Positions 28,549-39,351 of a stretch of DNA of 64,000 bases are shown piece by piece. This DNA is from Farysia itapuensis (taxonomy: Eukaryota; Basidiomycota; Ustilaginomycetes; Ustilaginales; Ustilaginaceae), in NCBI GenBank assembly GCA_023212645.1, contig JALBYC010000003.1, positions 124,001 to 188,000 on the forward strand, in the 5' to 3' direction. A model generated the notes under the pieces. It had not been told where the DNA came from. It did no database searches and was given only the letters and a program-made list of their open reading frames with translations. The stretch's first letter is position 1. Each line of letters starts with the position of its first letter. The position numbers were made by a program, and so were the translations under genes.

Positions 28549-31161
28549 ATGCCGATTGAACGTCCGCTGACTGGCTTCTGGCTGCCGGACCCACAACCGA
28601 CCAACGCCTTCCTACTGATCAACAAGCAGAAGTACGAATGGCGCCTCAATCTTCTGCACCCTGGCATTCTCAGGACCACTGTCGTGGGACCAAATCTGCC
28701 AGCTCCCACTCATAGTAACGTCATATCGACGGCCAAACCTCTAGCACTGCAGACACGCGTCGACAAGAAAGAGAAGAAGGCTTGGATTGTTCCACTTGAG
28801 CTGAAGAGCAAAGTTCTTGTCTCGGTTACATGGGAGGATACCCCTGTGATAGAGATCAGTGAATTGCATCACGACGTACCCTGTCTGATCTTCAAGGACA
28901 CACCACACAAGTCGTACTGTCTCTCTGATAATGGCATCATTCGATATACACGTTTTGACAAGCACAACTTGCATGTCGGTCTGGGCGAGAAGGCTGCGCC
29001 TTTGGATCTCTCCCACAGGTCTTTCTCATTATCGGGTACCGACGCTGCAGCCTACGACGCCTATTCTTCGGATCCTCTCTACAAGCATACACCCTTTCTT
29101 GTGTCGCTTCCTAAACCTTTTACAGCTGAGGGTGAGCCGCAAGAACTGACATCTGTTGTTGGCATCTATTCCGCGTCCAATTCGGACGGTTTGTGGGATG
29201 TTGGGCGCTTCGTCGACGAGCCGTGGACCATATTCAAGAAGTACGCACAGGATTACGGCGGACTTGAAGAGTATATCATTGTAGGCGAAGATCTGCAAAG
29301 GGTTGTTTGCCAATTCTCCGATCTGGTGGGTCGTCCAATGCTGGTTCCACGAGATTGGTTGGGGTACTTAGCCTCTGGAATGGGTCTTGGAGAATCCGAC
29401 TGTCCCATCGCGCAGGACCTACTCTCCGCATGGCCGGATATGTGCAAGGCCAACGATATTCCCTGTTCCGCCATTCACCTGTCGTCCGGCTACACCGTAG
29501 ACGAGAACGGCAACCGTATGGTTTTCACGATGAATACTCGACGATATCCCGATTTTGCTGCTATGGTCCGAATCTTTCACAGAAATGGTATTCGCGTCAC
29601 CCCCAACATCAAGCCATATGTGCTACAGAGTCATCCAGCATACAAGCAGCTGTACAATGACGGTGCTCTGTTCACGGATGCACAGACAGGCAAGCCAGTC
29701 GTTACTCGCATTTGGTCGAGCCTTCCTGGCGTCAATGCTAAAGGCAGCTGGGTGGATTTCACGAGCGAGGAAGGTCGTACATGGTGGAAGCAAGGTGTGT
29801 TATCGCTTTGCGACCTTGGAGTCGATTCTGTTTGGAACGACAACAACGAGTTCTTGCTGTGGGATGACGATTTCTTCTGCGCGAACGACCTGTGCGGGGA
29901 CTCAAGAGCTGATGGCAATCGGACTGGAAGTGTGGATTCGCTTGGATACCTTGGTAGAATGACCAATACGGAGCTCATGGGCAAGGTCTCGCACGATGCT
30001 CTGGTCTCACGTTACCCTGATCGTCGACCCTTTGTACTGACCAGGTCTGCAAATGTGGGTACTATGAAGTACGCTGCATCAACATGGTCTGGCGATAATT
30101 ACACCAGCTGGCATAATCTCCGCGGATCAGTGGCCATGAACCTCAATGCTCAGATGTCCTTGATGCAGTCGTATGGCAACGACATTGGAGGCTTTGCAGG
30201 ACCCTTGCCATCTCCCGAGCTCTTCGTGCGGTGGGTGCAATCTGGCGTTAATCAGCCCAGGTTCTGTATTCATTCCTTCAAAGTCTCCAAAGACGATCCA
30301 ACCGGTACTAAGCACAACAATATTCCGTGGATGTACCCTGAAGTCGTCGATATCATCCGCACCGCTATCAAACGCCGATATGAGCTCATGCCTTTCATCA
30401 ATCACCTTAATTGGCGTTCACATCTACATGCAGAACCAATGAACACCTGGCTAGGATGGGGAGAATTTGCAACTGATCGCGAGGTCTACACGAAGGAAGT
30501 ACTAGAAGGCTTTGACTACTGGGTCGGTCATGGACAGCTTTTGGCCGCAGGATCCTATCATGAAGGCATGCTGTCCCGCCGCGTGTACCTGCCTCGATCT
30601 AGTGTGGAAGACAAAAAAGTGTACTACAATCTGCATGCACCCTATACAACACATCCTGCCGGCACTTGGGTCGAAAATGTCCCTAGCCCGCTGGAATACT
30701 CCGCAATGTTCGCGCGGGAGGGTACTGTGCTGCCAATCGGAAAAGATAAGGTCACACTTACTCAACGCGAGGGTATTGCAACCACCACAGGTGACGGTAC
30801 CAGAATTCTCACAGAGGAAGAAGGAGGCTTGGCAACCCACGATGACTGGCGAGCAGTTGAGATTTTTCCCTCACCGCCACATGCTGCTCGCGGAGAGTCT
30901 TACAGCTACGCTTGGTACGAAGATGATGGTGTCTCTGCCAGACCGGCGAGGGCAAAAATACAACTCTCTTTCACATCAAAGGCCACAGAAGTATCGGTGG
31001 GTGTTCAAGCCCTCGAATCTGGATTCAGACCACTCTGGGCACCAAAACTTTGGGTTCTGCTGCCTGTGGGAGACAAGCGCACTGTCTGCAAGGCCACCGA
31101 GACGTCAGTGTGGAAAGGCCGCACAGCTCATGCCATTTCGGTCAGTGGCTGGAATGCATGA
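28549..31161 (+). CDS. GH31 family alpha-glycosidase (alpha-xylosidase/alpha-glucosidase-like)
   Basis: 870 residues, full-length GH31 layout: N-terminal beta domain, (beta/alpha)8 barrel, C-terminal beta domains. The nucleophile region SVWNDNNEF places Asp431 as catalytic nucleophile, and TWSGDN places Asp516 as the likely acid/base. There is no signal peptide, so it probably works in the cytosol on imported or internal oligosaccharides. The DNNE form of the nucleophile motif, rather than DMNE, and the absence of secretion resemble the group containing alpha-xylosidases and intracellular alpha-glucosidases, but the substrate is not settled by sequence. It converges with the dipeptidase gene, 70 bases between stops. 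Confidence 0.88.
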   Translation: MPIERPLTGFWLPDPQPTNAFLLINKQKYEWRLNLLHPGILRTTVVGPNLPAPTHSNVISTAKPLALQTRVDKKEKKAWIVPLELKSKVLVSVTWEDTPVIEISELHHDVPCLIFKDTPHKSYCLSDNGIIRYTRFDKHNLHVGLGEKAAPLDLSHRSFSLSGTDAAAYDAYSSDPLYKHTPFLVSLPKPFTAEGEPQELTSVVGIYSASNSDGLWDVGRFVDEPWTIFKKYAQDYGGLEEYIIVGEDLQRVVCQFSDLVGRPMLVPRDWLGYLASGMGLGESDCPIAQDLLSAWPDMCKANDIPCSAIHLSSGYTVDENGNRMVFTMNTRRYPDFAAMVRIFHRNGIRVTPNIKPYVLQSHPAYKQLYNDGALFTDAQTGKPVVTRIWSSLPGVNAKGSWVDFTSEEGRTWWKQGVLSLCDLGVDSVWNDNNEFLLWDDDFFCANDLCGDSRADGNRTGSVDSLGYLGRMTNTELMGKVSHDALVSRYPDRRPFVLTRSANVGTMKYAASTWSGDNYTSWHNLRGSVAMNLNAQMSLMQSYGNDIGGFAGPLPSPELFVRWVQSGVNQPRFCIHSFKVSKDDPTGTKHNNIPWMYPEVVDIIRTAIKRRYELMPFINHLNWRSHLHAEPMNTWLGWGEFATDREVYTKEVLEGFDYWVGHGQLLAAGSYHEGMLSRRVYLPRSSVEDKKVYYNLHAPYTTHPAGTWVENVPSPLEYSAMFAREGTVLPIGKDKVTLTQREGIATTTGDGTRILTEEEGGLATHDDWRAVEIFPSPPHAARGESYSYAWYEDDGVSARPARAKIQLSFTSKATEVSVGVQALESGFRPLWAPKLWVLLPVGDKRTVCKATETSVWKGRTAHAISVSGWNA

Positions 31162-31231
31162 TTGGTCACTCCTCAGCTCAGAGATTCTGCAGGTGTCCGC
31201 ATGGGCGTTGACATGATCGAAGGGTTGTGAT

Positions 31232-32590
31232 TTAGAGTTCTGGTTTGCTAGTGTTGGAATGGCCAAACAAGTCTTTCCATGCCGTATTGTCGGGCTTGAT
31301 GCCCTCCTTGGCCATTTTCTTGGCGAGTTTCTCTGCGCTCTCGAGGACACGTAAAACATTCTCGCCCAAGAAGCCGCCAATTTCCTTGTCACTCCATTCT
31401 TCGATGAGCAGAGCTTTGACGAGGTTGGGATACTGACTGACGTCTTCCAGCCCTTTGGGCACGGACATGATACCGTCAAAGTCAGTTCCAATGCCGACGT
31501 GATCGCGGCCAACGATGGAGGAAATGTGCAAAATGTGGCGAACCACTTGAGCTAAGTCTTCGCTGCCACCGATGAAGCCTGGGTAGATATTGATCATGAC
31601 AATATTGTCTTTCCTCTGCTCGGCCGAAGCTTTGCGAAGCTTTTTTAGCAGCCAGTCGGGGGCATTTCGGGGAACGCTGTTCAAGGCTTGTGCCGAGCTG
31701 TGCGATAGCATGACGGGTCCACGGCTTTCATCAATGGCCTGGGAAGCCGTGTCATCTGACGTGTGAGAGAGATCTGGCACGATCGCAAGACGGTTGAGCT
31801 CTTGAATCAAGTGCTTGCCAAAGACGCTCAGCCCACCCCAACGTGGCGGATCTTCGCTCGAACTATCAGCGAAGACGTTATGGCATGTGTGTGTCAAGGT
31901 CAGATACCTGACTGGACCTATTTTACCTGGCTTAGCAAATAGGGAGCCGTAAGCGCGAAGCGCCATTAGGCTGTTGCCCAGAGAATGGCCGCCCTCAATA
32001 CCAATAAACGAAATCAGCTTGCCATGCCTAAAAGCTTTGCGGGCAGAAGCCGCCGTAGTGGTGAACTCGAAGTCTTTATCGTACTTGCTGACCATCTGGT
32101 GAATAACATCGAGTTGCTCCAGAGTATTCTGAACGGCCAAATGAGACGAAGCAAGCTCAAAGTCCTTCCCAACTTTCTCTGCTTCTGGACAGAGAACGAA
32201 CGCCGACCAGAAGAATCCACCTGCTTGACCCTCACGCAAGCGTGGGATATCGACGTGTCCACGCATAGGATACACCCCGTTGGGCAGGCGCACTGCGTCA
32301 AACGGGATTTGTTCTACCTTGTTGCCGTAATACCATTTGGCCATCGCAGGTACATCCACATGGCCGTCGATGAGAGGATACTTGCGGAGGAGGTCAGAAG
32401 CATGTGAGTCTAGGGTACGGCGATGCGAGCATCCCGATGGAAGAATGTTCTCGAACGGACTGTTGGTCCAATGTAGTTGACAGAATGCAGCGAACGCCAT
32501 GCACGTAAGTACGGTCCACGCAACCCGGCTCCACCGACTCCATAAGGGATATGCCGCTGCCCCTGACGAATCTGTATCGTGCTTCTCCAT
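31232..32590 (-). CDS. Membrane dipeptidase (peptidase M19)
   Basis: 452 residues. A single hydrophobic segment at about 24-42 is followed by the lumenal/extracellular enzyme, so a signal anchor is likely. Zinc-binding and active-site signatures of renal-dipeptidase-type M19 enzymes are seen in order: DGHVDVP, IGIEGGHSLGNS, LTLTHTCHN, DLSHTSDD and LSHSSA, with GIGTDFDGI near the end. The binuclear zinc enzyme hydrolyses dipeptides and, in animals, leukotriene D4 and glutathione-derived Cys-Gly. In fungi it probably helps use of peptides or glutathione turnover. No GPI signal is seen at the C-terminus. Confidence 0.9.
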   Translation of the reverse strand: MEKHDTDSSGAAAYPLWSRWSRVAWTVLTCMAFAAFCQLHWTNSPFENILPSGCSHRRTLDSHASDLLRKYPLIDGHVDVPAMAKWYYGNKVEQIPFDAVRLPNGVYPMRGHVDIPRLREGQAGGFFWSAFVLCPEAEKVGKDFELASSHLAVQNTLEQLDVIHQMVSKYDKDFEFTTTAASARKAFRHGKLISFIGIEGGHSLGNSLMALRAYGSLFAKPGKIGPVRYLTLTHTCHNVFADSSSEDPPRWGGLSVFGKHLIQELNRLAIVPDLSHTSDDTASQAIDESRGPVMLSHSSAQALNSVPRNAPDWLLKKLRKASAEQRKDNIVMINIYPGFIGGSEDLAQVVRHILHISSIVGRDHVGIGTDFDGIMSVPKGLEDVSQYPNLVKALLIEEWSDKEIGGFLGENVLRVLESAEKLAKKMAKEGIKPDNTAWKDLFGHSNTSKPEL

Positions 32591-32764
32591 GTGTGTAGGG
32601 ACAATGGTGGAGGTCCAGCTGGTCGGGATATTTCTCGTTTAAAGCCGGCGATTATCCTGCCGTTTTATTTCCGGCAAAAATTCAGGATAAGCTTGTACAC
32701 ACTCCGTCTAGTAAGATAAACAAGACTGATGTTCCAATGAGTAAAGTATAAGTAAGTAAGAGAT

Positions 32765-34438
32765 CTACAGTCGAGGTCGTTCTATCTGTGAGTGTAGCTT
32801 GTGCTCTTTCAATGCCCTTGCATCTGATTGCACGTCGAGGACTTTGACTAAGAATTCAGCTATGTTGACAAGGACCAGTCAGCGTTCCGCAGTCTAGACG
32901 CACACCAAATGCCTGAAACACTTACCAAGAAGCTCGGGATTTTCTTGAGCGATTAAGTGGTTTCCTTTGACAGAGAACACAACACTTTTGTCGAGTTTGT
33001 GCAGACCGTTAGCGAGCATTTGATTATTGAAACCGGTCTCCATGTTGAGAAGCGCAGTCCAGGCTCGGTGCTTGGCTGATAGCAGGCCGGCACGTCCTGA
33101 ACGACTCATAAAAGTTGAAGCAAAAGCGGCAGCTTCGTGCCACTTGGTGTTGGTCAGCTCGAGTGCTGTTCTCTTGAGATCGTTTTCCTCGACGTCGTCT
33201 GCAACAAGTGCCTTTCCGTTACGAATATCGGCAGGTCGTAGGCCGAAGCGCAGGTGCAAATCAAGCACTCGACTGTCCCACGCTCGGAAGAATGCTTTGG
33301 ATTCAAAGTAGGCCCGAGCTTCGGGCATTGAATTGAATGTGTCCTTGCGTACAACAGCTCCCCGGGCCAGAGGTACATCGACCATGAGGGGCAGTCCCGC
33401 GGACGGTAGCTTGGCGGTGTCGAAGTCTTGCTCATCAAGCTCGATGATAGCCGGGTCGATAAGCACAAGTCCTTCCAGAAGATCAGGCCTAGCATGCAAG
33501 GCAAAGGTCAGAGCTGCTCCACCAAAGGAATGACCGAGCGCCACGAAACGCCGGTTTGAACAGCCTTGCTTTGCGGAGCTACTGTGCGGCAAAAATGTGG
33601 GCAGCCATGACACATCCTGAGCAGCATTGGCGCTCTCAGGGAGATACAAATCCAGGAATTGGAGAATGTCACGAGCATGATCGACCCAGCTGATCGTATC
33701 GCCCAAGGCGTCGCGATTAACACTTGCAGCCTGACCTGAATGTGTGGTGTCAAAATTCCAGATTTCATCAATGCGGTGCTTTCCACGAGCCTCTTGACTT
33801 GAAGTCAGCCTGCGAACAAAAGCCGCGAGAGCCGGCTCGAATATCTCTTTGTGGAAACCATTTGCGTGACAGACAATCAGCGTGAGACCTTTTCGGGTGT
33901 CTGTTGTGGCAGACTTTGGATGCGAGGAAGTAGGCACGATACGATTTACGCACATCCACAACTGCTGCTCCCTCGCAGTTCTGGCTTCGGTGAGGCGTTC
34001 TGCATGACTACACTTCTCCATTCCGTCGCGTAGCTCTTCCATTCGTAGAATTTGTGAGTCTTTGTCGGAGCCGCCGCAAATCTCGCCCCACGTGGCCAGA
34101 TCAACTTGCCTTCGCCTCTTCTGTTCCTCTTTGGAAGCTACAGCATCCACCGGTAAAGCTCCGAGCGCAGAGGTCGAAGGCAGATGAGGCTGATATATGT
34201 CCGATCTCGCAGATCTTGTATGCGATCTAGGCCATGCGGCCGGGTAAAAGTGTGTTGTGGATACCCACTGCTCTTCATGACTCGACGAAGGGTTTTGACA
34301 AGGAGAGGTGAACGCTATCCTAGGATTTATTGTTGGTATTGATGGACGAGACACGACATGAGAAGGATCGTAGGAAGGCAAGAGGTCTGCAGGCTTGAAC
34401 GGGGGTTGTCTCCCTGTGTTTCTCGACGACGATGGCAT
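32765..34438 (-). CDS. Alpha/beta hydrolase, Lpx1-like, with possible PTS1 tail (two exons)
   Basis: Spliced as complement(join(32765..32859,32926..34438)), 535 residues. The 66-base 3' intron has a GTAAGT donor, GCTGAC branch point and CATAG acceptor. The nucleophile elbow GHSFGG lies in the middle, with the LVLIDPAI strand after it and a late catalytic-His strand VKGNHLIAQENPELL. Splicing continues this as a regular C-terminal helix and ends in ERPRL, whose last three residues (PRL) fit a relaxed peroxisomal PTS1. Without splicing the protein would end ten residues later in HLVCV. The fold and layout resemble yeast peroxisomal lipase Lpx1. The first 140 residues are polar and likely disordered. 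Substrate unknown; peroxisomal location is inferred. Confidence 0.82.
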
Positions 34439-34962
34439 GCTGTCTACAACGAGAGTAGATGTCCAGGAGGGTGGGTCACTACTTTCTATATAGGCATGTC
34501 GACATCCGAAATTTCCGGGAAGGCTCGCGGAAGTAGTAGCCGCGAGCCGGTGACCTGAAATTCTCGCCCGACTTAAACGCGGTGCAACTTAATGTCACGG
34601 GCGAGAAAATTTTGCCGCTTTGCGGCAGCGGCCCTACGTTACCGGAGAGTCTACCCATACGGATACGCTATCACCTATCGAAACTACATGTAGGAATGGT
34701 CTGCTATCGTGTGTGAGTGAGCATGTATGCGTTGGTTCGCGCTTGTTCGATGACGCGATGATATCACACTGATGATATGATAGCCGGACGAGATGTTAGA
34801 CTCAGTCATGGCTCACAAACCTGTGTACCTGTTAACCTGTAAGCTGTAACCTGTACACCTGTAACCTGTAACCTGTGAAATGAAGGGCTGAAGCAACTCC
34901 ACCTGTGCATTCACAATTGCATGTAACCCCTTATCCTCCGCCTTATCCGCTACTACAACAGC
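34439..34962. promoter_or_regulatory. Divergent promoter of hydrolase and Cue1-like genes
   Basis: 524 bases with the ACCTGTA repeat near its right end. No gene seen. Confidence 0.35.
34818..34877. repeat. ACCTGTA tandem repeat in promoter
   Basis: Seven to eight copies of an acctgt(a) unit with small insertions, ending about 85 bases before the ATG at 34963. Confidence 0.8.
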
Positions 34963-35580
34963 ATGAACGACAGTCTGGGAGCCATACTGGCGATTCTGGT
35001 CCTCTGGGCTATTCTGCGCTTTGCATTCGGGGGCAGCTCGACGACGTCTGCGTCTGGCAATGGACCTATGCTGAACAGTGCTCGCACTCGTCCTGTCCCA
35101 CAACATATGATCGACTCTGTCAAGACTCTTTTCCCACACATTCCAGAAGCGTCCATCAGCTATGACCTTCAGCGCTCGGGCAGCGTGGAAGCTACTTGCG
35201 AAAGGATACTGAACGAGGGCGGATTGCCCGCCCCACCCACAGGCTTCTTCGGCACGACTGACAATAGATCATCGATCTCCTCAACCGACACACATCGTAC
35301 TCCGGTTGCCAGCACACCAGCGACGCCATCGAGCTCCTCCAAAACTCCGAGCAAATCACCAAACCTCATCTCGCGTTACGGTCTGCAATCCAAAATTGCT
35401 TCCCCCGACTCTTCGCCAAGCAGCACTCCAAACACAACCACTGGCTGGGCCACCACAGCGAGCGAAAGGGCGAAGATCCTCAAGGATCGCAAAGAGAAAA
35501 TGATCCTGGAAGCACGTCTTAAACTACAGAAATCGTTGACCAACGATACCTCCGAGGTAAAAGAAGCCGGCCTTGCATGA
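34963..35580 (+). CDS. CUE-domain ER membrane protein (Cue1-like)
   Basis: 205 residues. Residues 6-24 form one N-terminal membrane anchor. Residues about 47-90 form a CUE domain: VKTLFPHIP corresponds to the MFP motif and is followed by the helix with DLQRSGSVEATCERIL. A Ser/Thr/Pro-rich linker leads to a basic amphipathic C-terminal helix (about 165-195) that matches in place the Ubc7-binding region of Cue1. Cue1 tethers and activates the ubiquitin-conjugating enzyme Ubc7 at the ER for ER-associated degradation. The order anchor-CUE-U7BR is the basis of the call; single motifs are weaker. Confidence 0.78.
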   Translation: MNDSLGAILAILVLWAILRFAFGGSSTTSASGNGPMLNSARTRPVPQHMIDSVKTLFPHIPEASISYDLQRSGSVEATCERILNEGGLPAPPTGFFGTTDNRSSISSTDTHRTPVASTPATPSSSSKTPSKSPNLISRYGLQSKIASPDSSPSSTPNTTTGWATTASERAKILKDRKEKMILEARLKLQKSLTNDTSEVKEAGLA

Positions 35581-35748
35581 CCAGTGAACATTCCGCATTC
35601 CACTAAAAGATGGTGTAATACACACGTCAATCCAGTTCCATTCTTCGGACACACTAGTTCGAGTCTGTTTCAGTCATCGCCCAGAAAGTCTTTTCGTAAG
35701 TTGAGCTTACGGGCGACTTATGTAAGAAAGCGGCGCCTCAATGTAGTC

Positions 35749-36864
35749 CTACTGAGTCGCCAGTCTACGGCAGAAAATGTCTCTGCTTTGCAGAATCTTG
35801 TCCTTGGCATGACCCCATATATCGAAACCTTCAAAAGCTCCCAGAGCAACGTCGAACGACACTGTTTCCAGTGGCTCGCACACTCTTTTGATCTCTGCTG
35901 CGCTGAGTGGGATCTGATTGGGGTAGCTGGAATCAGAGTAGAACGGTCAACAAAACATGCTGGATTCGCCAAGTTCTCATTCACCTTACCTCCATAGGAA
36001 GCTCACAGAGACGACTCCCGGTCTCTGTGCTTCAGCCGATTTGTACAGTCCGCTTGGCACAACTTGAATCGTGTCTGCAATGAAGAGGATCTTGTTCCAC
36101 AACAACACCAAAGAGCCGGGGAAATGACCACCCAGCAGTAGTATAGTGACGTTGCCTTTCTCGTCGACATTTGTGCGTTCTTCATTAACCAGCCGGATAC
36201 GACTAGCCAGTGCCTCGTCTTCTGCGTTAGCACCGCCCACCAATTCTCTTCGTGGATACCAGTCCTGGAAATCAACACCAGCAAGCCACAAAGTCATAGA
36301 AGGGAAGGTGGCGAGCCAGGTAGCAGTAGTGGAATAGTAGTGAGGGTGACTGACGACCATGTGTGAGATACCTTCTCCATCAGAAATCTCGTCAATCATC
36401 TGCAGCGTTGCATCGTCGATGTACGCAACGCAGTCCCACATGATCAGGCCCTTGACTCCAGGTGCCTTGATCAAAAAAGCACGTTGGCCAATACCAAATG
36501 CAGGACGGGTCTTAAATGTCCAGAGTGACCCCGACGCAATCTCGTTAAAGTCGTTATACAAGCGGGCTTCCGGTTCCTTGATGATATTGCGTAGTGACAG
36601 CCACTTCTGACCATTTCTGCCAATGTACTGTCGAGGGTCAACACAGATAGGACACTTGTAGTCTGAATCTTCCGAGGCGATGTCTAAGTCGCTACCTGCA
36701 TATGTTGTTTGTGCCGAGCAGGTAGCGCAAAGAGGCAGATTGAGCTCAGACGATGCTCTTGCCCCCAGACGCTTCGAGAGCTCGGTGAAGCTTGGCTCGG
36801 ACGTCGGCTTCCCTGAGCTTTTCGCGTGCTTGGCACCACTCAAGTCGAGGTTGAAGTAAGTCAT
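35749..36864 (-). CDS. Metallo-beta-lactamase-fold protein with zinc-ribbon-like N-terminus (two exons)
   Basis: Spliced as complement(join(35749..35926,35990..36864)), 350 residues; the 63-base intron (GTAAGG donor, TTCCAG acceptor) restores FLWSYPNQIPLS and the C-terminal helices. Two CxxC pairs at 46-49 and 71-74 could hold a structural zinc. The hydrolase part shows IMWDCVAYID, the metal motif SHPHYY (His173, His175) and a later GGHFPGS strand. Fungi and plants share a family of such cytosolic proteins of unknown substrate, with the CPIC-D-RQY signature seen here. The Asp-His half of the usual HxHxDH motif is not obvious. The start at 36864 is the first in-frame ATG; an upstream exon cannot be ruled out. 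Confidence 0.78.
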
Positions 36865-37295
36865 TCTGCACGCAAATCCAAGCTCAGGAAGAGGACTCGC
36901 AGACCAGACCAGAGGTCTCCAGGAGGAAACTGTACCCTTGCGCCTCCACACATATGAGTGCCTGAGTTTCCCTGTGCTAAACGTGCTAGGGCTAAGGAAC
37001 CTGATCTGAGGCCGTAATGCTTAGTCAGCACACCTCTATCGAGCAAAGTAATCTTCGTGGCGTTGAGAGGGCTACTTCTGGTGGTCAAGTACGGCGAGGC
37101 AGTTCGGCTTTCTCCTCGAGCTGCTGACTAATCTACAAGCGCTGTCTGCAATAAAGACTGTTTAGCAAGCATGCTGACCCGTGGCGGGGTCAGGGAATAT
37201 TTTTTCTTCTTGGCCCGCGATTTATTGCATTTACTGACACGTCTCCAACCACCTCCGTCTCATTTTTTCTCGTGTCGTGTCTGTCAGCCCACATC
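36865..37295. promoter_or_regulatory. Divergent promoter region
   Basis: 431 bases between the metallo-beta-lactamase-fold gene and the mitoribosomal gene. An A/T-rich stretch lies at 37193-37215. No gene seen. Confidence 0.3.
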
Positions 37296-37931
37296 ATGCG
37301 CTTAGCCATGACAGGTATTCGAACACTAAGCAGGAGCGCTGTTGCGTCTTCCTCGACATGGATGCGCCTCTCGCGCTCTTATGCCTCCCAGGCAACAGGT
37401 GCGACTGCAGCTCCGTCTTCACAAACATCTGCTGATGTTCCAGATGCTGGCGCTCCAGTCTCACTCCCATCGGCCGCACCACCGGGCACAGTATTGAGCG
37501 GGGTGTCGATCTTGAAAGATAGAGCCGATCCGATCGCTCTCGAGGACTCGCAATACCCTCCCTGGCTGTTCAAACTGCTCGAAGATCCCTCAATTGCAGC
37601 CTCCTCATCAGTATCGGCAGGCAAGGTCTTGTCCAAAGGTGAAGCACGTATAGCTGCCAGGAAGCAGATGAAAGCTCTGCGTGCTGAACGTGTCGCAAGC
37701 GAGAAAGCCACCGCAAAAGCCGCAGAGAGAGCAAGACGTCAAAAGCAGACAGACCCACACTCCTCCGCCGTCTCCCCTGAGAGTCTCACGGTGGACGCTG
37801 TATCAGCGAGCCAGGCAGCGGAAGCAGTCCACAGTGACATTCTGCGTGCAGAGAAAGAGAAGCGCAAAGCACTCAGAAAAGCCAATAGAGAAGCCATCAA
37901 AGCCAGCAACTTCATCAAGTCGACCAAATAG
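37296..37931 (+). CDS. mrpl37: Mitochondrial large-subunit ribosomal protein mL54 (MRPL37)
   Basis: 211 residues. The first 35 residues are Arg/Ser/Ala-rich without acids, a mitochondrial presequence ending near SYASQAT. The conserved core GVSILKDRADPIALEDSQYP followed by PWLFKLL matches the mL54 signature (K-x-x-x-D-P-x-A-L-x-D-x-x-Y-P-x-W-L). The C-terminal half is a long Lys/Arg/Ala helix rich in charged residues, as in fungal homologues. The ATG at 37296 was chosen as the first in frame. It converges with the epoxide hydrolase gene with only 42 bases between stops. Confidence 0.88.
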   Translation: MRLAMTGIRTLSRSAVASSSTWMRLSRSYASQATGATAAPSSQTSADVPDAGAPVSLPSAAPPGTVLSGVSILKDRADPIALEDSQYPPWLFKLLEDPSIAASSSVSAGKVLSKGEARIAARKQMKALRAERVASEKATAKAAERARRQKQTDPHSSAVSPESLTVDAVSASQAAEAVHSDILRAEKEKRKALRKANREAIKASNFIKSTK

Positions 37932-37973
37932 TACATTTACATCGACCAAACCTCAGTGCGACATCGCTGCCAA

Positions 37974-39351
37974 CTATTCTCCAGGCCAGTACTGGCTAGC
38001 GAATTCGACCATATCTTGTGCCAGCGCCTCGTGATTATCACTGCATGAGCAAACCAATGAGTCAGCAAAGAGTCAACGCCACAGATTACAAACCAGTCAC
38101 TTACAGAGCAGCAAAGTGACCGCCCCGGTCATGGCGCCTGAAAAACACAGGATCGAGGTTGTATTGTGCTAGCCAGCTTTTGGGCCCGGCGGCAAGCTCG
38201 AATGCAAAGTGAGTATAGCCAAAGGGCTTGCCGCGCGACGCTTTCCAAAGGGCGAGGTTAGGTTTCCTGAAGAACTGCATTGATTCCTTGTAGGGTAAAA
38301 AGGACGTGTGGATAGTGTTGGTAAGATAATAGATCATGACGTTGACCATGATGTTTTGATCGCTAACCAAAGAGTTGGGGTCGCTGTTACCAAGCTCACT
38401 GAAAGCGGGTGCTCGTGGATCGGACCAAGCGTGGAACTTCTCCATGATCCAAGAGAGAATTCCAACGGGATCATCATACATAGCGTAGCCCAACGTAGAA
38501 GGCTGGGTACCCTGTATACTGGTATAACCACTGCCCTGGTCCATATATGCCATGCCGCGCTCGATACCTCGGATATCGAAATTATCATAGCCAATATAGC
38601 TCAGCGCCTTTGATGCTGCACCTTTGATACCCAAAGCTTCAAGTGCTACGGCTGGCATGGCCCACATCGGTGGCCTAGGTGGCAAGAAGTTGACGTGGTA
38701 GATCTTGCATCCCGGGAAGTTGGCGAGGAACCGGGTGACGAGCGAGCCCCAATCTCCACCCTGAGCCATGTACGACTTGTGCCCCAGTACCGAGGTCATA
38801 AGAGTGTCGAACACTCGGGCCGTGTCCTGCAGCGTCCATCCCTTGCGGGGCGGCTGAGACGAAAGCCCATAGCCAGGCAAGGAAGGCACAATTACCTCAA
38901 ATGTGGGTTTGGTGGACTGTACTAGCTTCTCGCCAAAGTAAAAGCCTTCAGTAAAGGAGCCTGGCCAGCCATGAGAGAAGATGAGTGGAATGGCTGGTTT
39001 AGAGGAGGTCTGAGCTGGTCTGAAATGCTGATAGTGGATTGTGATACCTTCGATCTCAACCTGGTAGTGTGGAAAGCGATTCAGGACAGCCTCCATGGCT
39101 CGCCACCAATCCTTGACTCCCTTTCCGGCAGAAGAGATGGGCTGGTGTCGGCTGTCCATCAGACTACCTGTTTTCCAGTCGTTCACCATTTGCTTCAGCT
39201 TGGCCAGCTCGGTGCCGTACTCCCATGGCTGGAGACCCGATGTAATCTCCGCGTTCGGCAGTCTGGCATCGTTAAGCTTAGCTTGCAGCCGATCAAGCTC
39301 GGCATCGGAATAGCTGATCTGTATCTCTCTGGGTTGCCCTACGTCCGACAT
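37974..39351 (-). CDS. Epoxide hydrolase, alpha/beta-hydrolase fold (two exons)
   Basis: Spliced as complement(join(37974..38040,38105..39351)), 437 residues. The 64-base intron (GTAAGT donor, CATGCAG acceptor) joins GGHFAAL to DNHEALAQDM and supplies the last helix. An N-terminal EHN domain covers about residues 8-115; the oxyanion motif HGWPG is at 127-131; the nucleophile is Asp200 in GGDWGS; the catalytic His lies in RGGHFAAL just before the splice site. Microsomal-type epoxide hydrolases open epoxides of fatty acids, sterols or xenobiotics with water. No membrane anchor is seen. The start at 39351 gives a hydrophilic N-terminus directly before the EHN domain. Confidence 0.92.
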
